This document shows, in pieces, positions 1-7,480 of a DNA stretch of 33,306 bases (its first letter is position 1; each line of letters opens with the position of its first letter). Position numbers and translations under genes: made by a program. The stretch is from a virus: positions 1-33,306 of the IMG/VR virus record IMGVR_UViG_3300025141_000409; one strand, given 5' to 3'. The notes under the pieces were generated by a model. That model had not been told where the DNA came from and made no database searches. It worked only from the letters and a program-made list of their open reading frames with translations.

Positions 1-1249
1 ACATTACACGATTAGTTTCTGACCAATGTGTTTTTCCAAGTGTAACCGTTTTAGCATATAGATATGCATATTTTAAAGTCTTTAAATAATCTTCTACATC
101 TTTATGATTATGTGGAAATGTTTCAACCAAACAACATAACTCATAACTTTCTAAACTTTGTTCTAAACAAGGATTACCACCAGCTACTCTATGGTCTTTT
201 CTATCCCTACCATTTTTCATTCTTGAATAATCTCTCATATTGGATAACCAAGCAAATCCTGGTTCTCCGTTATCATTAATTCTTTTTGAAGCCTCTGTAT
301 AATCCATTCCAAGTTCTGCAAATATAGAATTGTTTGATGTCCAACCATATTCTTCTCTATCTGGATTCTTTTTATAATTCTTTAAATTAAGATATTCATC
401 TGATGTTGGATCACCAAATACAATTTCTGCGGTTCTTCTGACATTACCAGCAACAACACATTTACCAATCAAATTCATAATATCTACAATTGTTGTTATT
501 GTAATTGGTTCACTTACATTTTTATCTAATACTTCTCTGATATATTCATGAACTTCTTCCAATGGTTTATAACCACTTGATACACCACCAAATCCTTTGA
601 TTGGTGCTCCTTCAGGTCTTATTTCTCTATAATCAAAAACAACTGGTGATATTCCAAGAAAATAACTTTCCAATAATCTTTTAACTGATTCAACCCAACC
701 TTCTCTTGTATCTGGTATAACATAAGTTTCTACATCCCTATCATAATTTGGTCCTTTAATGATAAGTTGTTCAGCACCTTTTGTATCAAATCCAACACCA
801 ACACCAACCATACTTGCATCCATTAAAAAACAAAATGGTTTGGATAAATCTTCTTTTAAATTATTAGTTGATACAAATGCACAATTATTTAGAGCAGCAT
901 ACAATCCTCTTTCTTCTGTAAGTAATGTTCCCATTGACCATAATCCTCTACCGGGTGGTAAAAATTTCATATAAAAAATTCGACTATACATCTCTTGTGC
1001 TGACCGTTGTGCTTGCCATGCATTCCAACCTAAATCATATCTTTCAATATGTTTCTTTTGCATGTTGTAAGTTCCTTCAACTACTCGTTGAACAGTCTCC
1101 CACCACATTTCATTTTTTCCATCTTCTTTAAGTCTTGAGTAAGTTCTCATATAGACTAATTCCCCCAAGCCGTTAAATCCGAATGGTGGTCTTTTTCTTT
1201 TATAACCATCTATAAAATTATCTGATAATTTGAAGGGTTTGTAATCCAT
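1..1249 (-). CDS. nrdJ: adenosylcobalamin-dependent (class II) ribonucleoside-triphosphate reductase, C-terminus beyond window
   Basis: Reduces ribonucleotides to deoxyribonucleotides for phage DNA synthesis. The first 416 residues are visible; the 3' end lies beyond base 1. Visible landmarks match monomeric B12-dependent RTPR: an early LPPGRGLWSMGT segment (residues 97-108), NNC with Cys123 (first redox Cys), and NPCLEQSLESYELC with Cys361 (expected thiyl-radical Cys), Glu363 and Cys372. The 11-residue spacing of the last two Cys equals that of Cys408/Cys419 in the Lactobacillus enzyme (known family fact). The ATG at 1249 follows an AGAGGA ribosome site and lies 12 bases after the methyltransferase stop, so the genes are probably co-transcribed. 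No TGA interrupts the visible part. Class II enzymes are oxygen-indifferent but need host cobalamin. The C-terminal Cys pair that would take electrons from thioredoxin is outside the window. Confidence 0.93.
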   Translation of the reverse strand, partial: MDYKPFKLSDNFIDGYKRKRPPFGFNGLGELVYMRTYSRLKEDGKNEMWWETVQRVVEGTYNMQKKHIERYDLGWNAWQAQRSAQEMYSRIFYMKFLPPGRGLWSMGTLLTEERGLYAALNNCAFVSTNNLKEDLSKPFCFLMDASMVGVGVGFDTKGAEQLIIKGPNYDRDVETYVIPDTREGWVESVKRLLESYFLGISPVVFDYREIRPEGAPIKGFGGVSSGYKPLEEVHEYIREVLDKNVSEPITITTIVDIMNLIGKCVVAGNVRRTAEIVFGDPTSDEYLNLKNYKKNPDREEYGWTSNNSIFAELGMDYTEASKRINDNGEPGFAWLSNMRDYSRMKNGRDRKDHRVAGGNPCLEQSLESYELCCLVETFPHNHKDVEDYLKTLKYAYLYAKTVTLGKTHWSETNRVM

Positions 1250-1261
1250 TAAATAAATCCT

Positions 1262-2347
1262 CTACTTTTTGAACACAAAAATTGGTTCATACTTATATCC
1301 CGCTCCCATAACCGAAGAGAGAGTTAATTGTAATGTTTTTTCTTGAGTAAAACCTAAATCTTTACATATACGCAAAGTTCCATCTTCAATGTTTTTTCCA
1401 CGAGATGTATTTGCAATGTTCAATAATAAATATCCACTTTTCTTTAAACTTTCATAACAATTTTCAATTGTTAAAAATAAAAATCCATCTATCCACTCTT
1501 GTTCAGTAGGATATTTAATATAACTTTGAGTTGGTTCATCACTATACTTTTCCGTATCAAAATATGGTGGTGAAGTAAAACATAAATCAACTGACTCTTC
1601 GTCTGGTCTAAAAACTTCACTACCAAGTTTATGTAATTCTACTTTTTTATCTATATAACTAAATTCTTTTTGAATATTTTTCAATCCCTCAAATGTTCTT
1701 GTTGAAGGTTCTGTTCCTATATATTTTTTAATTCTTTTTGAAGACAATGCTCCTAATAATCTACCACCCCAACCTGACGACATATCCCAAGTTATACCAT
1801 CACCACCATATTCTTCATAAACAAGTTTAGCTGCCGTTGGTCTGAAATTACTTACCGATTGTGTTCCTGTATAAATTTTTAATGATTGTCTAAGTCTATT
1901 CTCATGAAATTTATGATTTTGAGAATCTGGATTTTCACCAGCCCAATGTTTTGATTCCCATTTCCAACATTTTTTAATTGTTGCCTTAAACTTATCATCA
2001 TTTAAAAAAATTTCCATTGGTGACTTCATAGAATTACCACACTTGATTTCCCAAAAAAATGGAAAATATGACCAAGCAAGTCTTAATGCATGCATAGTTT
2101 GAATAATTTTATCACCATCTAAAATTGTATTCACATCAAACTTTTTAAGTTTCCTCATATGTTCGTGTTTTTCATCTTCACGAATTTTATAATGAGGAAA
2201 GCCATGTCTACGATAATATTGAAAAATAATATCAACACCATAATCTATATCAACAATGTCGATATTATTTACAACTCTATCAAATTCTAAATCTTTTTCA
2301 TCATACTCAAAAAACTGGCCAAGAGTTTTATAACTTACTCTACTCAA
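1262..2347 (-). CDS. DNA adenine/cytosine-N4 methyltransferase
   Basis: Predicted SAM-dependent amino-methyltransferase acting on DNA. A glycine-rich SAM-binding segment, WDMSSGWGGRLLGA, lies at residues 187-200. The catalytic motif IV, TSPPYF, lies at 258-263, which is the (S/D/N)PPY signature of N6-adenine and N4-cytosine enzymes. The N-terminal 180 residues are not recognised and may hold target recognition. The protein is 361 residues. The start is a TTG at 2347: a TAG stands immediately before it in frame and the next in-frame ATG is about 44 residues in. The TTG overlaps the stop of the micro-ORF 2340-2417 by 8 bases, so it may be translated by coupling. I see no partner endonuclease nearby, so it more likely protects or marks phage DNA than forms a restriction-modification pair (inference). 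Confidence 0.85.
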   Translation of the reverse strand: MSRVSYKTLGQFFEYDEKDLEFDRVVNNIDIVDIDYGVDIIFQYYRRHGFPHYKIREDEKHEHMRKLKKFDVNTILDGDKIIQTMHALRLAWSYFPFFWEIKCGNSMKSPMEIFLNDDKFKATIKKCWKWESKHWAGENPDSQNHKFHENRLRQSLKIYTGTQSVSNFRPTAAKLVYEEYGGDGITWDMSSGWGGRLLGALSSKRIKKYIGTEPSTRTFEGLKNIQKEFSYIDKKVELHKLGSEVFRPDEESVDLCFTSPPYFDTEKYSDEPTQSYIKYPTEQEWIDGFLFLTIENCYESLKKSGYLLLNIANTSRGKNIEDGTLRICKDLGFTQEKTLQLTLSSVMGAGYKYEPIFVFKK

Positions 2348-2417
2348 CTATTGTGTACTCCACATCATGTGAACATACCCAATAATCTTCTGGTATTTCT
2401 ACATATCCTAATATCAT
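2340..2417 (-). CDS. micro-ORF, 25 residues, unknown
   Basis: A 25-codon reading frame (begins MILGYVEIPEDYW, ends TIVE) fills the gap between helicase and methyltransferase. Its ATG sits next to the helicase stop, and the helicase's last codons supply a GGAGAAG ribosome site. Its TAG overlaps the TTG start of the methyltransferase by 8 bases. The same 8-base stop/start overlap occurs at three other junctions in this window, which argues that the frame is really translated. It could be a peptide in its own right or a coupling leader for the methyltransferase. No function is assignable. Confidence 0.45.
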   Translation of the reverse strand: MILGYVEIPEDYWVCSHDVEYTIVE

Positions 2418-2418
2418 T

Positions 2419-3777
2419 TTATTCTTCTCCCATCAAATCCTCATATTTATTCTTTAACATTCTTTTCATAACCTCAGTTCCACTCTTCATTTTTTGAGTT
2501 TGCTGTTTTCCATCAACAGTGGAACTCTCGTATATTTCAACTGCTCCTGTGTTAGTATTTACTTTCGCGGGGAAAGTCAAACCATCAGGACCAAATCTAT
2601 TTTTAATTACATGAAATCTACCTGTATTTGCAATCTTGTCTTCTACTTTTCTACTCAATGACAACACAAAATCCGCTGTCATAACTTTTTGATATGATTC
2701 GGCAACTTTTTGAGCCTCAATAACTTCCTCATCAAGTGCACTCCTATTAGCTTGTGAAGCAGTCCATATTGGAACTTCAAACTCACCAGCGAGTCCTCTT
2801 AAATCTTCATAGATATTTCCAAGTGCGTGTCTTACTTCTGAACCACCTCTTGTATCTCTCAATATATCTCCATAATCTACAATGACCATATCAAATTTCT
2901 TACCCAATATCTTAAGTTGTTGTAAGTGAGCAGATAATGTATGAACTGATGCTGTCTTAGTTGGAAAATACTTCACTACCAATTCACCCTTAATATCTTC
3001 AATTTTAGTTTTCACTTCATCTTTATGATACTTTAAATTCTGATTAGCTACACCTGTAAATACCGAATCATATCTCAAACCAACATAAGCTTCATTTAAT
3101 TCTAATGTATAGTGAATCACATTTGTACCTTTTTTCATAGCTCCACCACCAAGAGCACATAATATCCAAGTTTTACCAATACCTGCTGGTGCCACAATCA
3201 CACCCAATTCACCAGCAGCTAAACCACCTTGAGTTAAATCATTTATCACATCCCATGGCGTTTCAACTGTAGTACGAGCCATTTCAGAATATCTTACCTC
3301 AATATCTTCGATATATTCATGTCCTATATTTCTTTCCGTACCAGCCTTCATAGCATTGTCTATAATATTCTTTATCTGATCATAGTCACCTTTATTCTCT
3401 AATATCTCAACTGATTGTATGATAGCATTTTTTAATGTTTGATTCTTAAAAAAGTCAACAACCTTATCTTGAACGAATTCCAAATCAGGTGCTTCTAAAT
3501 ATCTGTATATCTCTTTAAGAGTTTCAACTACAGTTGTCTTTAACACATCATTCTGAATTTCATTTACTTTTACTTTAAAAACATCAAGTGTTATGGGTTT
3601 CTTATATTCAGTAAAATACTGTTTACATTGTTTTACAATCCATTTTAAACTATCGTTATCATAATGACTTTCATCTAATATATCAATAATCTGTTCAATA
3701 AAATTAGGTTTTGTCATTAAACAGACAACCGATTTTATTTGAAAATTATGTCCAAACTCTTGTAATCTATCAGTCAT
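2419..3777 (-). CDS. 41: replicative DnaB-type helicase (T4 gp41-like)
   Basis: Hexameric 5'-3' helicase that unwinds DNA at the phage fork. It is 452 residues, near T4 gp41 length. The N-terminal 150 residues are helical and match the DnaB-type N-domain. A RecA-like core follows: Walker A APAGIGKT (196-203), Walker B MVIVDYGDIL (297-306), then a segment with WTASQANRSA that fits the DnaB motif carrying the nucleotide-sensing Gln and Arg. The acidic/basic C-terminal tail (about 420-452) is the likely contact for primase or loader. The ATG overlaps the exonuclease stop by 8 bases. It lies in the gp32-uvsX-exonuclease-helicase replication cluster. No primase or helicase loader is seen in the window. 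Confidence 0.93.
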   Translation of the reverse strand: MTDRLQEFGHNFQIKSVVCLMTKPNFIEQIIDILDESHYDNDSLKWIVKQCKQYFTEYKKPITLDVFKVKVNEIQNDVLKTTVVETLKEIYRYLEAPDLEFVQDKVVDFFKNQTLKNAIIQSVEILENKGDYDQIKNIIDNAMKAGTERNIGHEYIEDIEVRYSEMARTTVETPWDVINDLTQGGLAAGELGVIVAPAGIGKTWILCALGGGAMKKGTNVIHYTLELNEAYVGLRYDSVFTGVANQNLKYHKDEVKTKIEDIKGELVVKYFPTKTASVHTLSAHLQQLKILGKKFDMVIVDYGDILRDTRGGSEVRHALGNIYEDLRGLAGEFEVPIWTASQANRSALDEEVIEAQKVAESYQKVMTADFVLSLSRKVEDKIANTGRFHVIKNRFGPDGLTFPAKVNTNTGAVEIYESSTVDGKQQTQKMKSGTEVMKRMLKNKYEDLMGEE

Positions 3778-4828
3778 TTAATCCTTTAAATCTGTCTAAT
3801 CTTACAAATTCTTTTATCCAACTTCCAAAATCAGGAACTTGTGAATAGAGTTTATCTTTTAAAAACATTGTTTGTAATTTATATTTAATCAATTGTGGAA
3901 TATCTTTATTAACAGCTCCTTGTATTTTAAGTTTTACATTATTTGGTATGTCCACGTTTTGTAACTGCATTAATAAATAATTCCTCTTTACTAAGTTACT
4001 ACTTTTTTTTATATTTTCCAAGAGTTTTATTTTAGAATCTAAGTTTTCTATAAATTCTAATAAATCTCTTACATCAAATTTTTCCATAGACGAAATTTTC
4101 GGGCAGAATTTTTTCAAGGTTTTTAGTCCTGCACCTTTAATTCCGCCTATATTATCTGATTTATCGCCATCCAATATTCTATAGGTTAACATATTGCATG
4201 AAGGTATGCCATATTCTTCGAATACACTTTCTTCATCATATAATTTCTTTTTTGTTGGACTCCAAACATTTACCCTATCATCTACCAATTGTAGAAAGTC
4301 TTTATCCGTAGACATTAAAACTATCTTATTATCTTTAAGGATTTGTTGTGATATATAAGCCATTGTATCATCAGCTTCTATACCATCTACACAAATTAAA
4401 GTCAAAGGAAGTTGTTCAAGATAATCAACCAATCTACCGAGTTGCAATCTCATTGATTCTTCTTCGTTAGCGGGAGCTATTCCCCAATCTACATTTCTAT
4501 TTAATCGTTGTTTTACCTTACGATTTTCTTTATATTGGGGATATAACTTTCTTCTTCTTTTACTACCATCTTTTCCATCAAAGACAATGATGCATCTTGA
4601 AGGTTTTAACATATCTATTGTATATCTAATAGATTTTAGGAATCCTGTTAAACCACCAATATGTACACCATCATCATTAATTGAGGGATTAACGCTAAAA
4701 GCTCTAATAAAGGTATTTAAACCATCAACAATCAAAACTTTATCATTTAGTCTTAAAGTTTTTGGTTTCTCTTGTACATTCTCAAGGAATGAGTTGTATT
4801 GTTCTTTTACCTTATCATTAGAGTTCAT
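3770..4828 (-). CDS. rnh: 5'-3' exonuclease of the FEN family (T4 RNase H-like)
   Basis: Structure-specific 5' nuclease that in T4 removes RNA primers from Okazaki fragments. It is 352 residues. Metal-binding acids appear in the family order: Asp35 in LIVDGLNTF, Asp84 in IVFDGKDG, Glu151/Asp153/Asp154 in DGIEADDTMAYI, Asp175/Asp177 in STDKDF, and Asp220/222/225 in ILDGDKSDNIGGIKG. The last runs into the helix-3-turn-helix DNA-binding element (about 226-240). A basic stretch after Asp84 (KRRRKLYPQYKENR) fits the helical arch. The start overlaps the uvsX stop by 11 bases. The gene ends in TGA, showing that TGA is an ordinary stop in this genome. There is no polymerase domain. Confidence 0.93.
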   Translation of the reverse strand: MNSNDKVKEQYNSFLENVQEKPKTLRLNDKVLIVDGLNTFIRAFSVNPSINDDGVHIGGLTGFLKSIRYTIDMLKPSRCIIVFDGKDGSKRRRKLYPQYKENRKVKQRLNRNVDWGIAPANEEESMRLQLGRLVDYLEQLPLTLICVDGIEADDTMAYISQQILKDNKIVLMSTDKDFLQLVDDRVNVWSPTKKKLYDEESVFEEYGIPSCNMLTYRILDGDKSDNIGGIKGAGLKTLKKFCPKISSMEKFDVRDLLEFIENLDSKIKLLENIKKSSNLVKRNYLLMQLQNVDIPNNVKLKIQGAVNKDIPQLIKYKLQTMFLKDKLYSQVPDFGSWIKEFVRLDRFKGLND

Positions 4829-5936
4829 CTATCAATTCACCCGTTTCAGTAACATCATCAATACCAAGTTGTTTTGAATCATATTTCAAAATACATGCTT
4901 CACATATTCTATTATAACAATAATGCTTTAATTCATCATCTTCTTCCAGCTTATTTTGAAAATCTTTTGACTGAAATTTATGTTCAGATAAAATTTCTCC
5001 AGTATTTGGATCAACAACATTTAAAGTGTACCAAGAACCACCCTGTTTAACAATATTATGATCTTTCATTACTTGTAACCAACTACCATAATCATCAATA
5101 CCCGTATCAAAAAATAATGGAAACTCTGCGGTTCTCATTGGTGGACCAAGACGGTTTTTAATAACCTGACCTTTAATCTTTATACCAATTGTATTTTTCT
5201 TGGTATCTTTAATCTGACCCATGTTCTTGAAACGAACACGAGTTGATGCATGAAACGGTAATGCTTTTCCACCACTTGTAGTCCAAGGATCTCCAAACAT
5301 TACACCTAACTTTTGACGAAGTTGATTTGTGAAAACGAGAGCCACTTTTTGACGAGCAATCATTTGTGTTATTTTTCTCATCGCTTTTGATATAATGATA
5401 GCTTTAGCCGTAGCCCAACCATCTTTATCAAAGTCAGCATCCATTTCTACTTTTGTAGAAGCTGCTGCCAAACTATCAACAAGAATTGTAACTAATCTAT
5501 CTTTATCTGATTCGCGAATCTTTGTAACAATTGTTTCAATTGTATCAAATATTTCTTCAACAGTTTCAAGATGTACATATAACATCTTACTTGTATCTAC
5601 ACCTATAGCTTCAAGAAACTCTGGTGACACTGCTGATTCTGCATCTATATAAACTGCTATACCATCTTTTTGTTGTGTTGAAGCTAATAGATGAGAACCA
5701 ATAAGAGATTTACCACTACCCTCTAAACCATTTAATTCTGTGATTTTACCTACTGCAACACCACCATTTGGTTTATTAGATATAGCTAAATCTAACATTG
5801 TAGAACCTGTTGAAATCCAATCAGTTACATCAGTAGGATTAGAATCTTTATCAAGAAAAAATGCTACTTTTTGATGTTTGAATTGTTTATTTAATTCAGA
5901 AGCAATAACTTCTGCCAATTCATCTTTTTTAGACAT
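4818..5936 (-). CDS. uvsX: RecA-like recombinase UvsX
   Basis: Forms filaments on ssDNA and carries out strand exchange for recombination-dependent replication and repair. It is 372 residues, close to T4 UvsX (about 390). Walker A NGLEGSGKS spans about 69-77 and Walker B LVTILVDS about 148-155. A conserved ATPase segment, VFTNQLRQK, follows, then a glycine-containing DNA-binding loop (TTSGGKALPFHAS). The C-terminal domain has three Cys (in HYCYNRICEACIL), unusual for UvsX but of unknown meaning. The ATG at 5936 follows a strong AGGAGG. Immediately upstream (5937-6074) is a strongly foldable RNA segment that may tune its expression relative to gp32. Confidence 0.95.
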   Translation of the reverse strand: MSKKDELAEVIASELNKQFKHQKVAFFLDKDSNPTDVTDWISTGSTMLDLAISNKPNGGVAVGKITELNGLEGSGKSLIGSHLLASTQQKDGIAVYIDAESAVSPEFLEAIGVDTSKMLYVHLETVEEIFDTIETIVTKIRESDKDRLVTILVDSLAAASTKVEMDADFDKDGWATAKAIIISKAMRKITQMIARQKVALVFTNQLRQKLGVMFGDPWTTSGGKALPFHASTRVRFKNMGQIKDTKKNTIGIKIKGQVIKNRLGPPMRTAEFPLFFDTGIDDYGSWLQVMKDHNIVKQGGSWYTLNVVDPNTGEILSEHKFQSKDFQNKLEEDDELKHYCYNRICEACILKYDSKQLGIDDVTETGELIDEL

Positions 5937-5956
5937 AAAGTCCTCCTATAATGAAA

Positions 5957-6057
5957 GTGGGGATATCAGTTAATCTAAATAGAGAGTGATACTAAGAACT
6001 TTTGATCAGTGTGTTAGTTTCTTATGTGAAATGTCATCTATTGCCAGACATCCCCAT
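5957..6057 (-). promoter_or_regulatory. candidate structured RNA between gp32 and uvsX
   Basis: Read on the minus strand, this intergenic segment can fold into one long hairpin of three helices. The outer 10-bp stem pairs 6056-6047 (UGGGGAUGUC) with 5967-5958 (one G-U pair). The middle 9-bp stem pairs 6042-6034 (AAUAGAUGA) with UCUAUU (5983-5978) and UCA (5989-5987) around a 3-nt bulge. The apical 8-bp stem pairs 6024-6016 with 6000-5993 around one bulged A, closing a 15-nt loop. There is no T-run, so it is not a standard terminator. It ends about 20 nt before the uvsX ATG. A processing site or translational control element is the likely role (inference). Confidence 0.6.
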
Positions 6058-6074
6058 CTTTTTCATTTATTTAT

Positions 6075-6860
6075 TTAATTATTGAATAACTGATCGAATG
6101 CATCTTCAACATTTGATGTTTTACCCGATTTACTTTCAACGTTACTTGTTGGAGTTGTTGATGCTTGAACTCCATTTGGTGTAGTTGATGTGGTTGAAAC
6201 ATCATCATCTGATGGATTGAAGAAATTATCAAGAGCTTCTTTTAATTCTTCATAAGTTGGTTCATTATACAACTCTGTTAAATTAACTTGACTATTGAAT
6301 ATTTTTTCAAGAAGTTCTTTTTCTTCAGTAATCGGAATTTGATTTGGTTTAACACGAATAGTAGTTTTACCATATTGATTACCAGCCTCAGCGGGTGTAA
6401 TTCGTTCCACTACTACATCTCTACCGTTAATTGGATCAGTGATATCACCATAATCGGGGTCAGCGATTATACTCAATAATTCCTGATACACAGTTTTACC
6501 AAATCCCCAAAACTTAACACCTTCAGATTCTTTTCCACGAACAATTACTGGAGCGAAGGTTCTCATTTTAGGTTCAAGTCTTTTACCTTGAATCCATTCG
6601 TCTTTATCACCTGTTGATTTAAGTTTATCTGCGAATTCATTTACAGGATCAGGTTTACCAAAAGAAACTGGAGAAAGATATGTTTTATTCTTTCCCAATC
6701 CATAATGGAAATATAACTCAATAAAAGGATTATCCTTATTATGTTTATATGGAACAATTCTTATTTGAGTTTTACCAGGATCAGGTTTCCAAAAGTTTTC
6801 TTTAGTTGATGTTTGATTTTGTAACTGAGTTAAGCGGTTTTTTATTTGTGTAATATCCAT
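6075..6860 (-). CDS. 32: single-stranded DNA-binding protein gp32
   Basis: Coats ssDNA at the replication fork and in recombination intermediates, working with UvsX and helicase. It is 261 residues against about 300 in T4. The N-terminal basic segment (1-25) is the cooperativity region, the OB-fold core carries FWGFGKTVYQELL and KTTIRVKPNQ, and a Ser/Thr-rich linker (about 220-250) leads to a short acidic end (DAFDQLFNN) typical of gp32 partner-binding tails. Oddly, the protein has no cysteine. Where gp32 relatives have the zinc-binding CP...PCPxCEF region, this one reads SPVSFGKPDPVNEF. The ATG follows AAGGAG. A leader hairpin at 6901-6922 recalls T4 gene 32 autoregulation. Confidence 0.93.
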   Translation of the reverse strand: MDITQIKNRLTQLQNQTSTKENFWKPDPGKTQIRIVPYKHNKDNPFIELYFHYGLGKNKTYLSPVSFGKPDPVNEFADKLKSTGDKDEWIQGKRLEPKMRTFAPVIVRGKESEGVKFWGFGKTVYQELLSIIADPDYGDITDPINGRDVVVERITPAEAGNQYGKTTIRVKPNQIPITEEKELLEKIFNSQVNLTELYNEPTYEELKEALDNFFNPSDDDVSTTSTTPNGVQASTTPTSNVESKSGKTSNVEDAFDQLFNN

Positions 6861-6900
6861 TGATATTCTCCTTGTGTTTTAGTGTTTAGTATTTATTGTT

Positions 6901-6922
6901 TATGGTTTACTCTGAAACCATA
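6901..6922 (-). promoter_or_regulatory. leader hairpin upstream of gp32
   Basis: On the minus strand TATGGTTT-CAGAGT-AAACCATA forms a perfect 8-bp stem with a 6-nt loop, about 40 nt before the gp32 ATG. It is followed by an A-rich unpaired stretch up to the AAGGAG ribosome site. In T4, gp32 represses its own mRNA by nucleating at a leader structure and spreading over an unstructured ribosome site. The arrangement here is similar, though I see no pseudoknot. The 6923-6975 stretch upstream is very AT-rich and may hold a promoter, but I cannot define its boxes. Confidence 0.5.
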
Positions 6923-6975
6923 TAACCATTTCCTATAATATATATCTTTTTTGACATACAAAACAAGCTTTTTTT

Positions 6976-7143
6976 TTAATTATTTGGAAATTCTTCCTCG
7001 ATATATTCTCTTATTTTTTGTCCAAGTTTTTTATCATCATCAATGTCTTCAATTATTGAAACAATATGTTTAAGTGTTCTCTGATAATAACTACTTTCAG
7101 CAATCGTTCTTCCCAATTGATCTTTATATTGTTCTTTATCCAT
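6976..7143 (-). CDS. small protein of 55 residues, unknown
   Basis: A short frame (begins MDKEQYKDQLGRTIAESSY, ends IEEEFPNN) that is charged and probably mostly helical, with no Cys and no membrane segment. Its ATG overlaps the thioredoxin stop by 8 bases, the same geometry as the junction before the thioredoxin, so it belongs to the redox operon and is probably translated by coupling. It is the last gene before the gp32 leader. No family recognised. Confidence 0.65.
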   Translation of the reverse strand: MDKEQYKDQLGRTIAESSYYQRTLKHIVSIIEDIDDDKKLGQKIREYIEEEFPNN

Positions 7144-7480
7144 TTTGTTCCTCTGAAATTAATCCTTCGAGAAAATACTTAAGAGTTTCTTCATTTAGAG
7201 CTCCTAAAGTTGAATTTGATTTACCACTTTTAAAAATTGTGGTTACTGTAGGAACACTCCTAACATTAAATAAACCTGCAATTTCAGGTTCTTCTTCAAT
7301 ATTTACTTTGTATAAATTTATTTTATCTTCATATTCTGGTGTTACTTTATCGAGCACCTGCTCAAACATTCTACAAGGTCCTCACCAAGTTGCATAAAAA
7401 TCTATAAAGATAGGTTTACCTATAAGGTTTTTACCTTCATTATAAATTTTCATAAGTTCTTCTTTTGTTAAATTATTCAT
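7136..7480 (-). CDS. thioredoxin with in-frame TGA at the first active-site Cys (probable selenoprotein)
   Basis: Reading TGA through, the frame gives a 114-residue thioredoxin: N-terminal helix, strand PIFIDFYATW, active site W-TGA-G-P-C (TGA at 7384-7382, codon 33; resolving Cys at codon 36), then VRSVPTVTTIF with the cis-Pro loop, and a C-terminal helix. The only departure from a normal WCGPC thioredoxin is TGA for the first Cys. The ATG at 7480 overlaps the upstream stop by 8 bases and the stop at 7136 overlaps the next start by 8 bases, so the reading frame is framed tightly on both sides. A hairpin follows the TGA (separate entry). I infer selenocysteine. The alternatives are a pseudogene, a base error, or a truncated 77-residue product from the ATG at 7369. 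Selenocysteine insertion would need SelA/B/C/D from the host or elsewhere in the phage. Likely role: electron donor to RNR. Confidence 0.8.
7350..7365 (-). promoter_or_regulatory. SECIS-like hairpin downstream of in-frame TGA
   Basis: On the minus strand TTGAGC-AGGT-GCTCGA forms a 6-bp stem (one G-U) with an AGGU loop. The stem begins 16 nt and the loop 22 nt after the TGA. Bacterial selenocysteine insertion elements lie just after UGA, with the apical loop roughly 16-37 nt downstream and a G in the first two loop positions; the E. coli fdhF loop has a similar GCAGGU core (established knowledge). The stem is encoded by GAG CAG GTG CTC, four consecutive G/C-ending codons in a genome that nearly always uses A/T-ending ones. 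That suggests selection on the RNA rather than the protein. Confidence 0.7.

Noticed and set aside
4587-4877. 96-codon plus-strand frame across the exonuclease/uvsX junction
   Set aside because: It lies opposite two clear genes, has no ribosome site and shows no recognisable protein pattern; the same holds for the other plus-strand frames.
6951-6956. TTGACA on the plus strand before gp32
   Set aside because: It points away from all genes and has no matching -10 box at the right distance.
7136-7369. A 77-residue protein starting at the ATG after the TGA, as an independent gene
   Set aside because: It would lack the thioredoxin N-terminus, though a GAGGA sits 9 nt upstream. The open, conserved frame upstream reads directly into it through the TGA, so the full thioredoxin is the better gene. 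Kept only as an alternative product.
7382-7384. TGA read as Trp through a changed genetic code
   Set aside because: TGA ends the exonuclease gene normally, other genes use TGG for Trp, and Trp would destroy the redox motif.
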